Of a stretch of 28,339 bases of DNA, positions 14,779 to 20,472 are shown one piece after another. The position numbers were made by a program, and so were the translations under genes. Origin of the DNA: a virus. The DNA lies in IMG/VR virus record IMGVR_UViG_3300032050_000635, positions 1-28,339 of that record; one strand, written 5' to 3'. The notes beneath the pieces were generated by a model that was not told where the DNA came from, made no database searches, and saw only the letters and a program-made list of their open reading frames with translations. Numbering within the stretch: the stretch's first letter is position 1; the number at the start of each line of letters is the position of its first letter.

Positions 14779-14818
14779 TTTCTATAGAGAACTGTATCTC
14801 AATAGAAACTTTCTATAA
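14779..14818. promoter_or_regulatory. Operator-like dyad with TTTCTAT half-sites between divergent operons
   Basis: TTTCTATAGAGA (14779-14790) and TCTCAATAGAAA (14797-14808) form a 12-bp inverted repeat with one mismatch and a 6-base spacer; a third half-site, TTTCTATAA, follows at 14810-14818. It lies between the leftward early operon (start 14711) and rightward genes. TATAAC at 14814-14819 could be a rightward -10, but no good -35 is visible. The Xre-type protein at 12547 is a candidate ligand. Confidence 0.55.
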
Positions 14819-14845
14819 CGAAACCTTACCATCTCTGGCAGAATT

Positions 14846-14995
14846 ATGGCTAAGAAAAAAGACTTACCAAAACAGCAACCTAAGCAACCGCAGTTATTGC
14901 CCAAGACTTCACCGCGAGGACAACCGATTGGACAGCAAAGATTCAAAACCCTTACGTCGCGGGTTAGAACGGTCTGGCTCGGAAACGATTTATAA
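14846..14995 (+). CDS. Small Lys/Gln/Pro-rich ORF, possibly first half of a frameshifted gene
   Basis: ATG 14846 opens a 49-residue frame starting MAKKKDLPKQQPKQPQLLPK, a composition like many small phage proteins. Its last 16 residues look less natural. A zinc-ribbon frame at +1 overlaps from 14928. Either the two are separate overlapping genes or a +1 shift near 14935-14950 joins them into one protein of about 87 residues. The ribosome site is weak. Confidence 0.4.
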   Translation: MAKKKDLPKQQPKQPQLLPKTSPRGQPIGQQRFKTLTSRVRTVWLGNDL

Positions 14996-15101
14996 CTTTG
15001 CAACTAAGTTATGTCCGGGATGTAAGCGAACTAGGTCAGTAGCTCAGTTCGTGAATAACGATTTATGCAGGAGTTGCAACCTGCGTAACGTTAAAGTATG
15101 A
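14928..15101 (+). CDS. Small zinc-ribbon protein
   Basis: This frame encodes 57 residues with two CxxC knuckles, C29-PG-C32 and C47-RS-C50, separated by TRSVAQFVNND, which fits a compact zinc ribbon. TTG 14928 is a plausible start: GAGGA lies seven bases upstream. Alternatively it is the second half of the frame at 14846. The product could be a nucleic-acid-binding or transcription-modulating protein. It ends six bases before the structured RNA at 15107. Confidence 0.5.
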   Translation: MDSKDSKPLRRGLERSGSETIYNFATKLCPGCKRTRSVAQFVNNDLCRSCNLRNVKV

Positions 15102-15106
15102 TTTAC

Positions 15107-15216
15107 ACACGCTTGGCGGCGTGTTTGGGTAAGCCCTAGCCGGGACTCTGCTGGTACCCACCAGTCCGCCAACACTAGACCTGCAGTCTGGTGAGAGTCT
15201 CGCCTAGGGCTTTTTT
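15107..15216 (+). ncRNA. Candidate structured RNA with three-way junction, possible pseudoknot and terminator-like end
   Basis: P0: ACACGC 15107-15112 with GCGTGT 15119-15124. P1: AAGCCCTAG 15131-15139 with CTAGGGCTT 15204-15212, then a U-run (15211-15216). P2: 15141-15149 with 15194-15202, nine pairs including one G-U, stacked on P1 past a C-C mismatch. P3: CTGGT 15151-15155 with ACCAG 15160-15164. P4: 15175-15180 with 15186-15191. The P0 loop plus one base (TTGGCGG, 15113-15119) is complementary to the P3-P4 joint (CCGCCAA, 15166-15172). It resembles an elaborate intrinsic terminator, riboregulator or small RNA. I match it to no known RNA family. Confidence 0.6.
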
Positions 15217-15231
15217 CATTTGAGGAAAGCT

Positions 15232-15447
15232 ATGAAATTAAAGCATACACTCGGAGTTGAGTTTTCAGTTACTGGAGAAGGTTTTATTTGCCTTAAACAA
15301 TTTTCTTTAGAGACACAACGAAATATCTATCTTTACATCACATTGGATCAGTTTCAACAGATGCACACTTGGGTTCATTCGAACGAAGGGTATATCAATG
15401 AAATTTGGAATAATGGGATAGATATTCATACTGAAGAAGAAGTATAG
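15232..15447 (+). CDS. Small hypothetical protein
   Basis: The protein (71 residues from ATG 15232) reads MKLKHTLGVEFSVTGEGF, then ICLKQFSLETQRNIYLYITLDQF and an acidic end HTEEEV. It is predicted mixed alpha/beta without a motif I recognise. GAGGA six bases upstream sets the start. It is the first gene after the structured RNA, so it and the replication genes behind it are the likely targets if that RNA regulates in cis. Confidence 0.55.
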   Translation: MKLKHTLGVEFSVTGEGFICLKQFSLETQRNIYLYITLDQFQQMHTWVHSNEGYINEIWNNGIDIHTEEEV

Positions 15448-15455
15448 GTGGTCAC

Positions 15456-16163
15456 ATGAAAAGACCATCTTTCCAGTTCTATCCTGCTGATTGGTTGCGG
15501 GATACTGCGCTCAGGTCATGTTCTACAGGAGCAAGAGGACTGTGGATCGACATGATCTGCTATATGCATGAAGGTAATCCTTATGGACACCTGAAGGTTG
15601 GCGATAAGGTTATCCTTCCTTCTAACCTTGCTCGTATGGTTGGTGAAACCTTAGAGGTTGTTCAGGGTTGGTTAGATGAACTCAAGGTAGCTGGTGTTTA
15701 CGACATTGGCGATGATGGGGTCATCATATCCAGACGAATGATCCGTGACGAAAACCTAAGAGAAATCAGGGCAAAAGGCGGGAAATTAGGTGGCAATCCT
15801 GCTCTTATGAAAGGCGATAAGGTTAACCTTGACGTTAACCACAAGGTTGAAATTGAGGATAAACAAATTCCAACCCCTTCATCTTCATCTTCATCTTCTA
15901 ATAAAAAAATAATTATTACCTGTCCTGAGAATGTTTCCGAAAGCACATGGAATGATTTTGTTGCGTTAAGGAAAACTAAGAAAGCTCCAGTTACACCTAC
16001 GGTGATTGACGGTATTGCTAAAGAGGCAACAAAACTTGGATGGTCTTTGGAAAGGGCTATGCAAGAGATGTGTACTCAAGGCTGGCAAGGTTTTAAGGCT
16101 GATTGGTTAAAGCCTAAAGACCAGAAATTAACTGAGACAGGCTTTGCAAGGAGACCACTATGA
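15456..16163 (+). CDS. Putative replication initiation / helicase-loading protein (O/DnaT-like)
   Basis: This 235-residue protein has an N-terminal winged-helix-like domain (about 1-115: FQFYPADWLRDTALRSCSTGARGLWIDM...LARMVG...WLDELKVAGV) of the type in phage replication proteins, a linker with seven serines encoded by a hexanucleotide repeat, and a C-terminal DnaT-like helical domain (about 160-220: TWNDFVALRKTKKAPVTPTVI...GWQGFKADWL). Such proteins bind the phage origin and recruit the replicative helicase, here probably that at 17106. AGGTGG lies upstream. Its stop overlaps the zinc-domain gene (ATGA). Confidence 0.7.
   Translation: MKRPSFQFYPADWLRDTALRSCSTGARGLWIDMICYMHEGNPYGHLKVGDKVILPSNLARMVGETLEVVQGWLDELKVAGVYDIGDDGVIISRRMIRDENLREIRAKGGKLGGNPALMKGDKVNLDVNHKVEIEDKQIPTPSSSSSSSNKKIIITCPENVSESTWNDFVALRKTKKAPVTPTVIDGIAKEATKLGWSLERAMQEMCTQGWQGFKADWLKPKDQKLTETGFARRPL
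15879..15899 (+). repeat. (TCATCT)3 hexanucleotide repeat coding for a Ser run
   Basis: Three copies of TCATCT (15879-15896) plus TCT encode seven serines in the linker of the replication protein. Gain or loss of a unit would keep the frame and only change linker length. Confidence 0.8.
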
Positions 16164-16576
16164 TTGGCGATTTCTTAAACAAGCTTGAAAAAGTCCAAGG
16201 TAAACGTGGTCATTGGGTAGCCTGTTGTCCAGCGCATGAGGATAAGCGTCCTAGCCTAGCGATTACCGAGACTGACGATGGCAGGATTCTGCTGAAGTGC
16301 TTTGCTGGCTGTAGTGCTTACGAAGTGGTTTCAGCCGTAGGCATGGACTTGACTGATCTGTTTCCTAAAGATCAATCTTTTACACCCCATAACGGCAATA
16401 AACCTGTCAAGCGTCCTTTCTATGCCACAGACCTAATGAAAATAATCCATTTTGAAGCCCTTATTACGTCCATAGCGGCGTTTGATATGGCTGAGGGTAG
16501 GCAGGTATCAGACGGTGATAAAAAACGGCTTAAAACGGCTTTTACGCGAATTAACGAAGCGATGGGTTATCTATGA
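16160..16576 (+). CDS. CHC2-type primase zinc-binding domain protein
   Basis: The zinc-binding domain of DnaG-like primases is clear: C23-PA-H26 (CCPAHEDKRPSLAI) and C47-FAG-C51 (LLKCFAGCS), followed by VVSAVGMDLTDLFP. In primases this domain reads the template and is followed by a TOPRIM catalytic core; this protein is only 138 residues and has no TOPRIM, just a helical tail. It may assist the host primase or act with the helicase downstream. ATGA overlaps on both sides place it in the replication operon. Confidence 0.82.
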   Translation: MIGDFLNKLEKVQGKRGHWVACCPAHEDKRPSLAITETDDGRILLKCFAGCSAYEVVSAVGMDLTDLFPKDQSFTPHNGNKPVKRPFYATDLMKIIHFEALITSIAAFDMAEGRQVSDGDKKRLKTAFTRINEAMGYL

Positions 16577-17013
16577 ATTTTCGTGCAGACCTTGAGCGAG
16601 GGATTGCTGTAGAGCAAAAGGTACTAGCGATTATCAGAAAGAAACACCCATGCGCTACGTTGATTGAAGGTTTCAAGGGTTACGACATTTGGATACCGGA
16701 GATCAGACAGGGGATTGAGGTTAAGTACGATCCGATGTCAAACGAGACAGGGAACATCGTTGTAGAGATAGAAATGTCAGGAGTTCCGTCAGCATTGTTT
16801 GCGACTCAAGCAACGTGGTGGGTTTTTTACGACGGAAATGTATTTGCTTGGATAAAGCTGAGAAACATTTTTGCTTGCATCATCCTGAATAAGCTGCAAT
16901 ATGTAGAGTTCGTTGGTGCTGGCGACAAGAATCAAAAAAAGGCGTTTTTGATACCGAAAGAGTTACTTTTTAAGTATGGGAAAGTTGTAAAGGAAAACGA
17001 TGAAAGAAAGTAA
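16573..17013 (+). CDS. PD-(D/E)XK-type endonuclease-like protein
   Basis: This 146-residue protein has the nuclease core KGYDIWIPE.R.GIEVKYDP, in which Asp38 and Glu49-Val-Lys51 form the D...E-x-K site, followed by NIVVEIEMSG.PSALFATQATWWVFYDG. This matches a recurrent phage nuclease family related to Holliday-junction-resolvase folds. It may process recombination or packaging intermediates; the substrate is inferred. Its position after the primase domain, by ATGA overlap, links it to replication. Confidence 0.72.
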   Translation: MNFRADLERGIAVEQKVLAIIRKKHPCATLIEGFKGYDIWIPEIRQGIEVKYDPMSNETGNIVVEIEMSGVPSALFATQATWWVFYDGNVFAWIKLRNIFACIILNKLQYVEFVGAGDKNQKKAFLIPKELLFKYGKVVKENDERK

Positions 17014-17164
17014 GTTGATTGAGTTAGGCTTCTCTGAAGTATCACCGGGGTTTTGGGTAGGCAGCGTATTTGCGTTAAATAAACTTTATCAACAAGGGAG
17101 ACAGGATGAGTCTGGAACAGAGAGCAGCGGAGCTAGACGAAGCGAGGAGATTGAGAGTTATTAA
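17000..17164 (+). CDS. Small hypothetical protein bridging nuclease and helicase
   Basis: ATG 17000, with AAAGGA five bases upstream, opens a 54-residue frame (MKESKLIELGFSEVSPGFWVG...LNKLYQQGRQ) that fills the gap between the nuclease stop and helicase start and then overlaps the helicase by 59 bases. Its first 35 residues look like real protein; the tail is Ser/Glu-rich, as expected of a frame shadowing the helicase. It may exist mainly to couple translation to the helicase. Confidence 0.45.
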   Translation: MKESKLIELGFSEVSPGFWVGSVFALNKLYQQGRQDESGTESSGARRSEEIESY

Positions 17165-18107
17165 GAGCGATTCTATTGACGTAGAGAAATATCTCCATGC
17201 TAACGATGTAACCATAAAGGTTAGGCAATGTAGGGATTTCCTAGACGCAATTAAAGAAAACTATCTAAGTACGACTAAAAATACAAAAATCCTACTGCCT
17301 TGGACTAAGACGCATGATTCTTTTGCGTTTAGATCGGGTGAGGTGACTGTTTACGCTGGTTCTAACGGTGGTGGTAAGTCCTTGCTAACCGGACAAATCG
17401 CGCTGCATCTAGTGAAGCAGGGTCAAAAGGTCTGTATCGCATCGTTTGAGATGAAGCCTGTCAAGACGATAGAGAGGATGCTCAGGCAGTTTGCAGGTGA
17501 GTATATTGATGATCCGTTAGCGTCAGACCGAGAGGCTTACATCACGAAACTTCTAGGAAGATTAGAGAAATATACGGCTGACTCTTTATACTTTTACGAT
17601 CAGCAGGGAACTACGTCACCAGACAAAGTTATTGCAATGGCGAGATATTGCGCTATGGAATTAGGTGTTCAGCACGTTTTTATCGACAGCCTGATGAAGT
17701 GTGTGCGAAATGAGGATGACTTTAACGGTCAGAAGTCTTTTATCGACGAGCTAACGGCATTGGCTAGAGACCACAATATCCATATCCACCTAGTCCACCA
17801 TATCCGGAAACAGGCTTCAGACGAGGTAACTCCGAATAAAAACGACCTAAAAGGCTCTGGTTCCATTAGCGATCAGGTTGATAACGTCTTTCTTGTGTGG
17901 CGCAATAAGAAGAAGGAAAACCAGAGGAACCGTGGCGAACAGATAGATGAGTCTCAGGGAGACACTTACCTAATGAACGAGAAACAGAGGAATGGCGAGG
18001 CTCAGGAGTGGTATCAGCTTTGGTATCACCAAGCTAGCCAGCAGTTTGTTGAATCGGCAGGATCAAGACCTATGGACTTTGATAACAATGGAAAATTTAG
18101 AGATTGA
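17106..18107 (+). CDS. DnaB-like replicative helicase (RecA-fold core)
   Basis: This 333-residue protein contains the hexameric helicase core: Walker A AGSNGGGKS at 84-92, the catalytic Glu115 in ASFEMKP, Walker B VFIDS with Asp194, HLVHHIRK at 228-235 and LKGSGSISDQVDNVFLVWRNKK around 248-270. Only about 60 residues precede the core, so the DnaB N-terminal primase-interacting domain is mostly absent, as in compact phage helicases such as the T7 gp4 C-terminal half. It should unwind DNA at the fork, loaded by the O/DnaT-like protein. Confidence 0.88.
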   Translation: MSLEQRAAELDEARRLRVIKSDSIDVEKYLHANDVTIKVRQCRDFLDAIKENYLSTTKNTKILLPWTKTHDSFAFRSGEVTVYAGSNGGGKSLLTGQIALHLVKQGQKVCIASFEMKPVKTIERMLRQFAGEYIDDPLASDREAYITKLLGRLEKYTADSLYFYDQQGTTSPDKVIAMARYCAMELGVQHVFIDSLMKCVRNEDDFNGQKSFIDELTALARDHNIHIHLVHHIRKQASDEVTPNKNDLKGSGSISDQVDNVFLVWRNKKKENQRNRGEQIDESQGDTYLMNEKQRNGEAQEWYQLWYHQASQQFVESAGSRPMDFDNNGKFRD

Positions 18108-18291
18108 GCGATTTAGGTGTGAAGTGAGGCAAATTTTGGCTTGGAGAACCGCAGACAGGGATTCAGCACTAAAGTACCTGAGCGTTGTCCGGCAGAAACG
18201 TGGCGATAAGGTAGCTGACCAGCTAGAGATTGTGTGTAAGGATCAATGGTCGAGAGGAAACCGAGGCAGAAAGGGGGATTGGCGTGACTAG
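18088..18291 (+). CDS. Small phage protein with GNRG..GDWR end
   Basis: The protein (67 residues from ATG 18088) reads IERFRCEVRQILAWR...ALKYLSVVRQKRGDKVADQLEIVCKDQWSRGNRGRKGDWR. The CEVR...KRG...QW..GNRG..G.WR pattern recurs in short early proteins of proteobacterial phages, with no known function (I believe an assigned DUF, unverified). Basic residues suggest nucleic-acid contact. It overlaps the helicase 3' end by 20 bases. Confidence 0.6.
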   Translation: MENLEIERFRCEVRQILAWRTADRDSALKYLSVVRQKRGDKVADQLEIVCKDQWSRGNRGRKGDWRD

Positions 18292-18574
18292 AGATGACAC
18301 TATTAGGATGGCGCAAGAGGCTGGTGTTTCTAATGCAAATGATGTTTGGTTAGCCCACCTTGATGGGCTTGAACGCTTTGCTGATCTTGTCTCTGCTGAA
18401 TGGCAAGAGAAGTGCAACACTTACATGGAACTACATGACGCTGTGGTTAAAGATTCTGACAGGCTATATGCGGCTGTAGCCAATCTCATCCGGGTCAAGG
18501 GTCGGCATAACACAGAACTTGCTTACCAGAGGTTAATTGCTGCTTACGATAAGAGGGAAAACAATGGTCTTTAA
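18284..18574 (+). CDS. Small phage protein with DDTIRMAQEAG N-terminus
   Basis: The protein (96 residues from GTG 18284) starts MTRDDTIRMAQEAGV and has LDGLERFADLVSAEWQEKC, resembling the N-terminus of the leftward protein at 11559-11825 (NTEDIIRMAREAG). The C-terminus differs: a helical LYAAVANLIRVKGRHNTELAYQRL segment replaces IRARGQ. GTG is chosen because GGGG lies six bases upstream and it overlaps the previous stop by eight bases. Function is unknown; the family is frequent in phage early regions. Confidence 0.6.
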   Translation: MTRDDTIRMAQEAGVSNANDVWLAHLDGLERFADLVSAEWQEKCNTYMELHDAVVKDSDRLYAAVANLIRVKGRHNTELAYQRLIAAYDKRENNGL

Positions 18575-18854
18575 GCGCGTGGACAATAACCAGACCCAAA
18601 TCGTCAAGGAATTGAGAAGGCTAGGCATGGAGGTAGTCCACTTGCATACTGTCCATCATGGCTGTCCGGATATTCTGGTGGGTTACAAAGGTAGAAACAT
18701 TTTGTTAGAAATAAAGAAAGACGAAAAAGCCAAGCTAAGTCCGGATCAGGAGATATGGCACAAGATGTGGCGAGGTCAGGTAGCGGTAGTGTCTAACCCA
18801 CAGGCTGCTATCAAGGCTGTAAGACTTGCCTGTAATGAAACTATTGAGGAATGA
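18564..18854 (+). CDS. VRR-NUC-like PD-(D/E)XK nuclease
   Basis: From ATG 18564 the protein has 96 residues: NNQTQIVKELRRLGMEVVHLHTVHHGCPDILVGYKGRNILLEIKKDEKAKLSPDQEIWH, spanning a small VRR-NUC domain with Asp36, Glu49-Ile-Lys51 and a following Q motif. The family contains structure-specific and junction-resolving nucleases. With the nuclease at 16573 it could resolve recombination intermediates before packaging. GAGGG lies six bases before the ATG. It ends the replication operon. Confidence 0.78.
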   Translation: MVFKRVDNNQTQIVKELRRLGMEVVHLHTVHHGCPDILVGYKGRNILLEIKKDEKAKLSPDQEIWHKMWRGQVAVVSNPQAAIKAVRLACNETIEE

Positions 18855-18951
18855 TTCTTGATAGAAATAATTGTCTAACACCCATTAAATGTTTCTCGAT
18901 AGAATTTCACACATGGACACAACGACTGTGTTCCCTACTAGGAGATGAGAT
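18855..18951 (+). promoter_or_regulatory. Intergenic region with TTTCTAT-like sites
   Basis: This gap of about 97 bases contains ATAGAAA (18861-18867, reverse of TTTCTAT) and TTTCTCGATAGAA (18892-18904), which resemble the half-sites at 14779-14818. TAGAAT (18900-18905) could be a -10 but has no good -35 at 16-18 bases. AGGAG before the next ATG is its ribosome site. It is probably a second regulated promoter. Confidence 0.4.
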
Positions 18952-19155
18952 ATGTCATACCAAATGCACCTAAACAAAAGCGGATCAGGGTTCACCAGCA
19001 AAACGGCTTGCGGCAGAAACATCTTGAGAACGCCAATGTCGGTAAATTGGGAAGAATTCAAAGCCGAACGCGAAGAACACAAGTGCTTGAAGTGCAGAAC
19101 CAGCAAACAAGCCGAAGTAAACACTAAGATGGATTTAAGAAAACAAAGCGTCTAA
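18952..19155 (+). CDS. Small Cys-containing phage protein
   Basis: This 67-residue protein has TACGRNILRTPMSVNWEEFKAE..EHKCLKCRTSKQAE. Cys20 and the C45-LK-C48 knuckle could bind zinc, although one ligand is not obvious. The layout recurs in short proteins of aquatic phages. AGGAG seven bases upstream sets the start at 18952 rather than the overlapping frame at 18945. It is the first gene of a new transcription unit. Confidence 0.6.
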   Translation: MSYQMHLNKSGSGFTSKTACGRNILRTPMSVNWEEFKAEREEHKCLKCRTSKQAEVNTKMDLRKQSV

Positions 19156-19157
19156 AT

Positions 19158-19178
19158 ACCGGGGGAAACCCCGGTTTC
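19158..19178 (+). terminator. Strong GAAA-tetraloop hairpin, terminator-like
   Basis: ACCGGGG (19158-19164), loop GAAA and CCCCGGT (19169-19175) form a 7-bp GC-rich stem followed by TTTCT. It lies right after one stop and eight bases before the next ATG, which has no ribosome site of its own. It may terminate transcription, or shape the 5' end of the next message. Confidence 0.55.
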
Positions 19179-19182
19179 TACT

Positions 19183-19512
19183 ATGAACTCAATCGATCCT
19201 CACGAAGCAATCAACTACATGATTAAGAACGCCAAAGCCTACGCACAAGCTAAGGCTGAGGTGACTTATCTGGAGCAGTATCGTAAGTCTAAGAAGGCTA
19301 TTCTTTTCGCTAGTGCGATGGGGAATACCATTGCTGACAAAGAATCCTACGCCTATAGCCATCCAGAATACTTAGAGCTACTGGAAGGTCTTAAAGCGGC
19401 TGTAGAGGAGGCTGAGAGGCTGAGATGGATGCTGGTAGCAGCACAGGCTAGGATCGATGTGTACAGAACTCAGGAAGCTAGCAATAGGTCATTAGACCGG
19501 ATTACTCAATAG
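19183..19512 (+). CDS. Conserved phage protein of unknown function
   Basis: This 109-residue helical protein has a pattern I recognise from many phages: AKAYAQAKAEVTYLEQYRKSKKAILF...YAYSHPEYLELLEGLKAAVEEAERLRWMLVAAQARIDVYRTQEASNR. The last 50 residues form a long amphipathic helix that may be a coiled coil. Its function is unknown. It lacks a Shine-Dalgarno sequence; the strong hairpin just upstream may matter for its translation. Confidence 0.62.
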   Translation: MNSIDPHEAINYMIKNAKAYAQAKAEVTYLEQYRKSKKAILFASAMGNTIADKESYAYSHPEYLELLEGLKAAVEEAERLRWMLVAAQARIDVYRTQEASNRSLDRITQ

Positions 19513-19520
19513 GAGGAAAT

Positions 19521-19727
19521 ATGAACGAGATAGACGATACCGAACTAGCACAATGCTGCTCCTGTGGGTTTGTGGACTATTGGGATGAGATTCCAAAGGG
19601 CAGATGTCCGTGGTCTGAGGATTACCTAACCGAGTGTCCTGAGTGTGGTGAGGTTGATAATATGGCTGACTACACGGTAGAGAGGGCTGAGAGGATTGCC
19701 AAGCTGAAGGAAAAGAATGGTTTTTAG
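19521..19727 (+). CDS. Acidic zinc-ribbon protein
   Basis: This 68-residue protein has CCSCG at 12-16 and CPECG at 39-43, with a further Cys29, giving a two-knuckle zinc ribbon in an otherwise acidic protein with a helical tail (VERAERIAKLKEK). Such proteins may bind nucleic acid or, as acidic ribbons, protein partners. GGAGG lies directly upstream of ATG. Its 3' end overlaps the HNH-like gene by 11 bases. Confidence 0.65.
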   Translation: MNEIDDTELAQCCSCGFVDYWDEIPKGRCPWSEDYLTECPECGEVDNMADYTVERAERIAKLKEKNGF

Positions 19728-20010
19728 AAATAAAAAGCTCTTAGAGATACTAAGAAACTTTCCTTGCCAGCATTGCGGAAAGCAGGATGGAACGGTAGTC
19801 GCAGCACATTCAAACCAGTTGCGAGATGGTAAAGGAAAAGGTATAAAGGCTAGTGATTACAGGGTCGCTAGCCTTTGTTTTATGTGCCATGCGGAACTCG
19901 ATCAGGGTAAGAATTTAAGCAAAGCAGAACGTCTAGAAATGTGGGAAGAAGCGCATAGAAAGACGATAGGTTTGCTTTTTGACAATGGACATTTACAGGT
20001 GATCCTATGA
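19717..20010 (+). CDS. HNH-like / DUF1364-like putative nuclease
   Basis: This 97-residue protein has C17-QH-C20, AAHSNQ with His31, GKGKGIKASDY, and C54-FM-C57-H58 followed by AELDQG and a helical SKAERLEMWEEAHRKT. The paired cysteine knuckles with a His between them and CH..LDQG match the zinc-stabilised HNH fold of phage proteins related to DUF1364/NinG-type recombination nucleases. The usual second catalytic His is replaced by CHAELD, so activity is uncertain. It overlaps the next gene by ATGA. Confidence 0.7.
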   Translation: MVFRNKKLLEILRNFPCQHCGKQDGTVVAAHSNQLRDGKGKGIKASDYRVASLCFMCHAELDQGKNLSKAERLEMWEEAHRKTIGLLFDNGHLQVIL

Positions 20011-20171
20011 AAAAGATGACTAAGGCGCAGAAAAAGGTCGGCAAGGTTATGGGTGAGTACAAGGAAGGCACTCTCCATAGCGGTAAGGGTGGCAAGGTAG
20101 TCAAGAACCCTAAACAAGCGATTGCCATTGCTCTTAGCGAGGCTGGAATGGCTAAGAAGGGTAAGAAATGA
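20007..20171 (+). CDS. 54-residue Lys-rich protein (DUF6496-like)
   Basis: The protein reads MKKMTKAQKKVGKVMGEYKEGTLHSG, then KNPKQAIAIALSEAG and a Lys-rich end. The GTLHSG...KQAIAIALSEAG core matches a short family, DUF6496 by memory, found in phages and bacteria. It is strongly basic and so may contact DNA. ATGA overlaps on both sides and AGGTGA upstream support expression. It begins a chain of four such genes. Confidence 0.68.
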   Translation: MKKMTKAQKKVGKVMGEYKEGTLHSGKGGKVVKNPKQAIAIALSEAGMAKKGKK

Positions 20172-20320
20172 AGCCCGGACTCTATGCCAACATTCACGCT
20201 AAACGTAAGCGCATTGAGGCTGGCAGCAAAGAGAAGATGCGGAAGCCGGGATCAGAAGGTGCGCCTACTGCTAAGGCTTTCAAACAAGCTGCTAAGACTG
20301 CTAAGGGGAAGAAAAAATGA
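20168..20320 (+). CDS. 50-residue Lys-rich protein
   Basis: The sequence MKPGLYANIHAKRKRIEAGS, then EKMRKPGSEGAPTAKAFKQAAKTAK and a Lys tail, is a recognisable small phage protein type whose GLYANI.AKRKRI.AGS..KMR..G..GAPT core is recurrent. It is almost purely basic, of unknown function, and may bind DNA or virion parts. AAGG lies seven bases upstream; ATGA overlaps join both neighbours. Confidence 0.65.
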   Translation: MKPGLYANIHAKRKRIEAGSKEKMRKPGSEGAPTAKAFKQAAKTAKGKKK

Positions 20321-20472
20321 TGAAGAACGGAAAGAAGATGTCCGACAAGGAATTGCTAAAGCAGTATCTTGAGGACGAGAAAGAGAAGAAAAAGAACGGT
20401 GTGAATGAGATAGAGATTGAAATCAAAATCCCTCTTATGGGCAAAAAGAAGGGTAAAAATGGCAAAGACTGA
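20317..20472 (+). CDS. 51-residue Lys-rich protein
   Basis: This frame reads MMKNGKKMSDKELLKQYLEDEKEKKKNG, then alternating NEIEIEIKIPLM and a Lys-rich end. The middle is a charged helix and the end a short strand. No family is recognised. It starts with an ATGA overlap after AAGGGG and overlaps the next gene by 14 bases, so it belongs to the same coupled cassette. Confidence 0.55.
   Translation: MMKNGKKMSDKELLKQYLEDEKEKKKNGVNEIEIEIKIPLMGKKKGKNGKD

Noticed and set aside
14782-15003. Leftward 73-codon frame in the divergent region
   Set aside because: It overlies the operator dyad and the rightward small frames, starts without a ribosome site, and its composition looks random.
15107-15216. 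tRNA or tmRNA
   Set aside because: The fold has a junction and two hairpins but no T-loop consensus, no anticodon arm of the right size and no CCA-type acceptor end.
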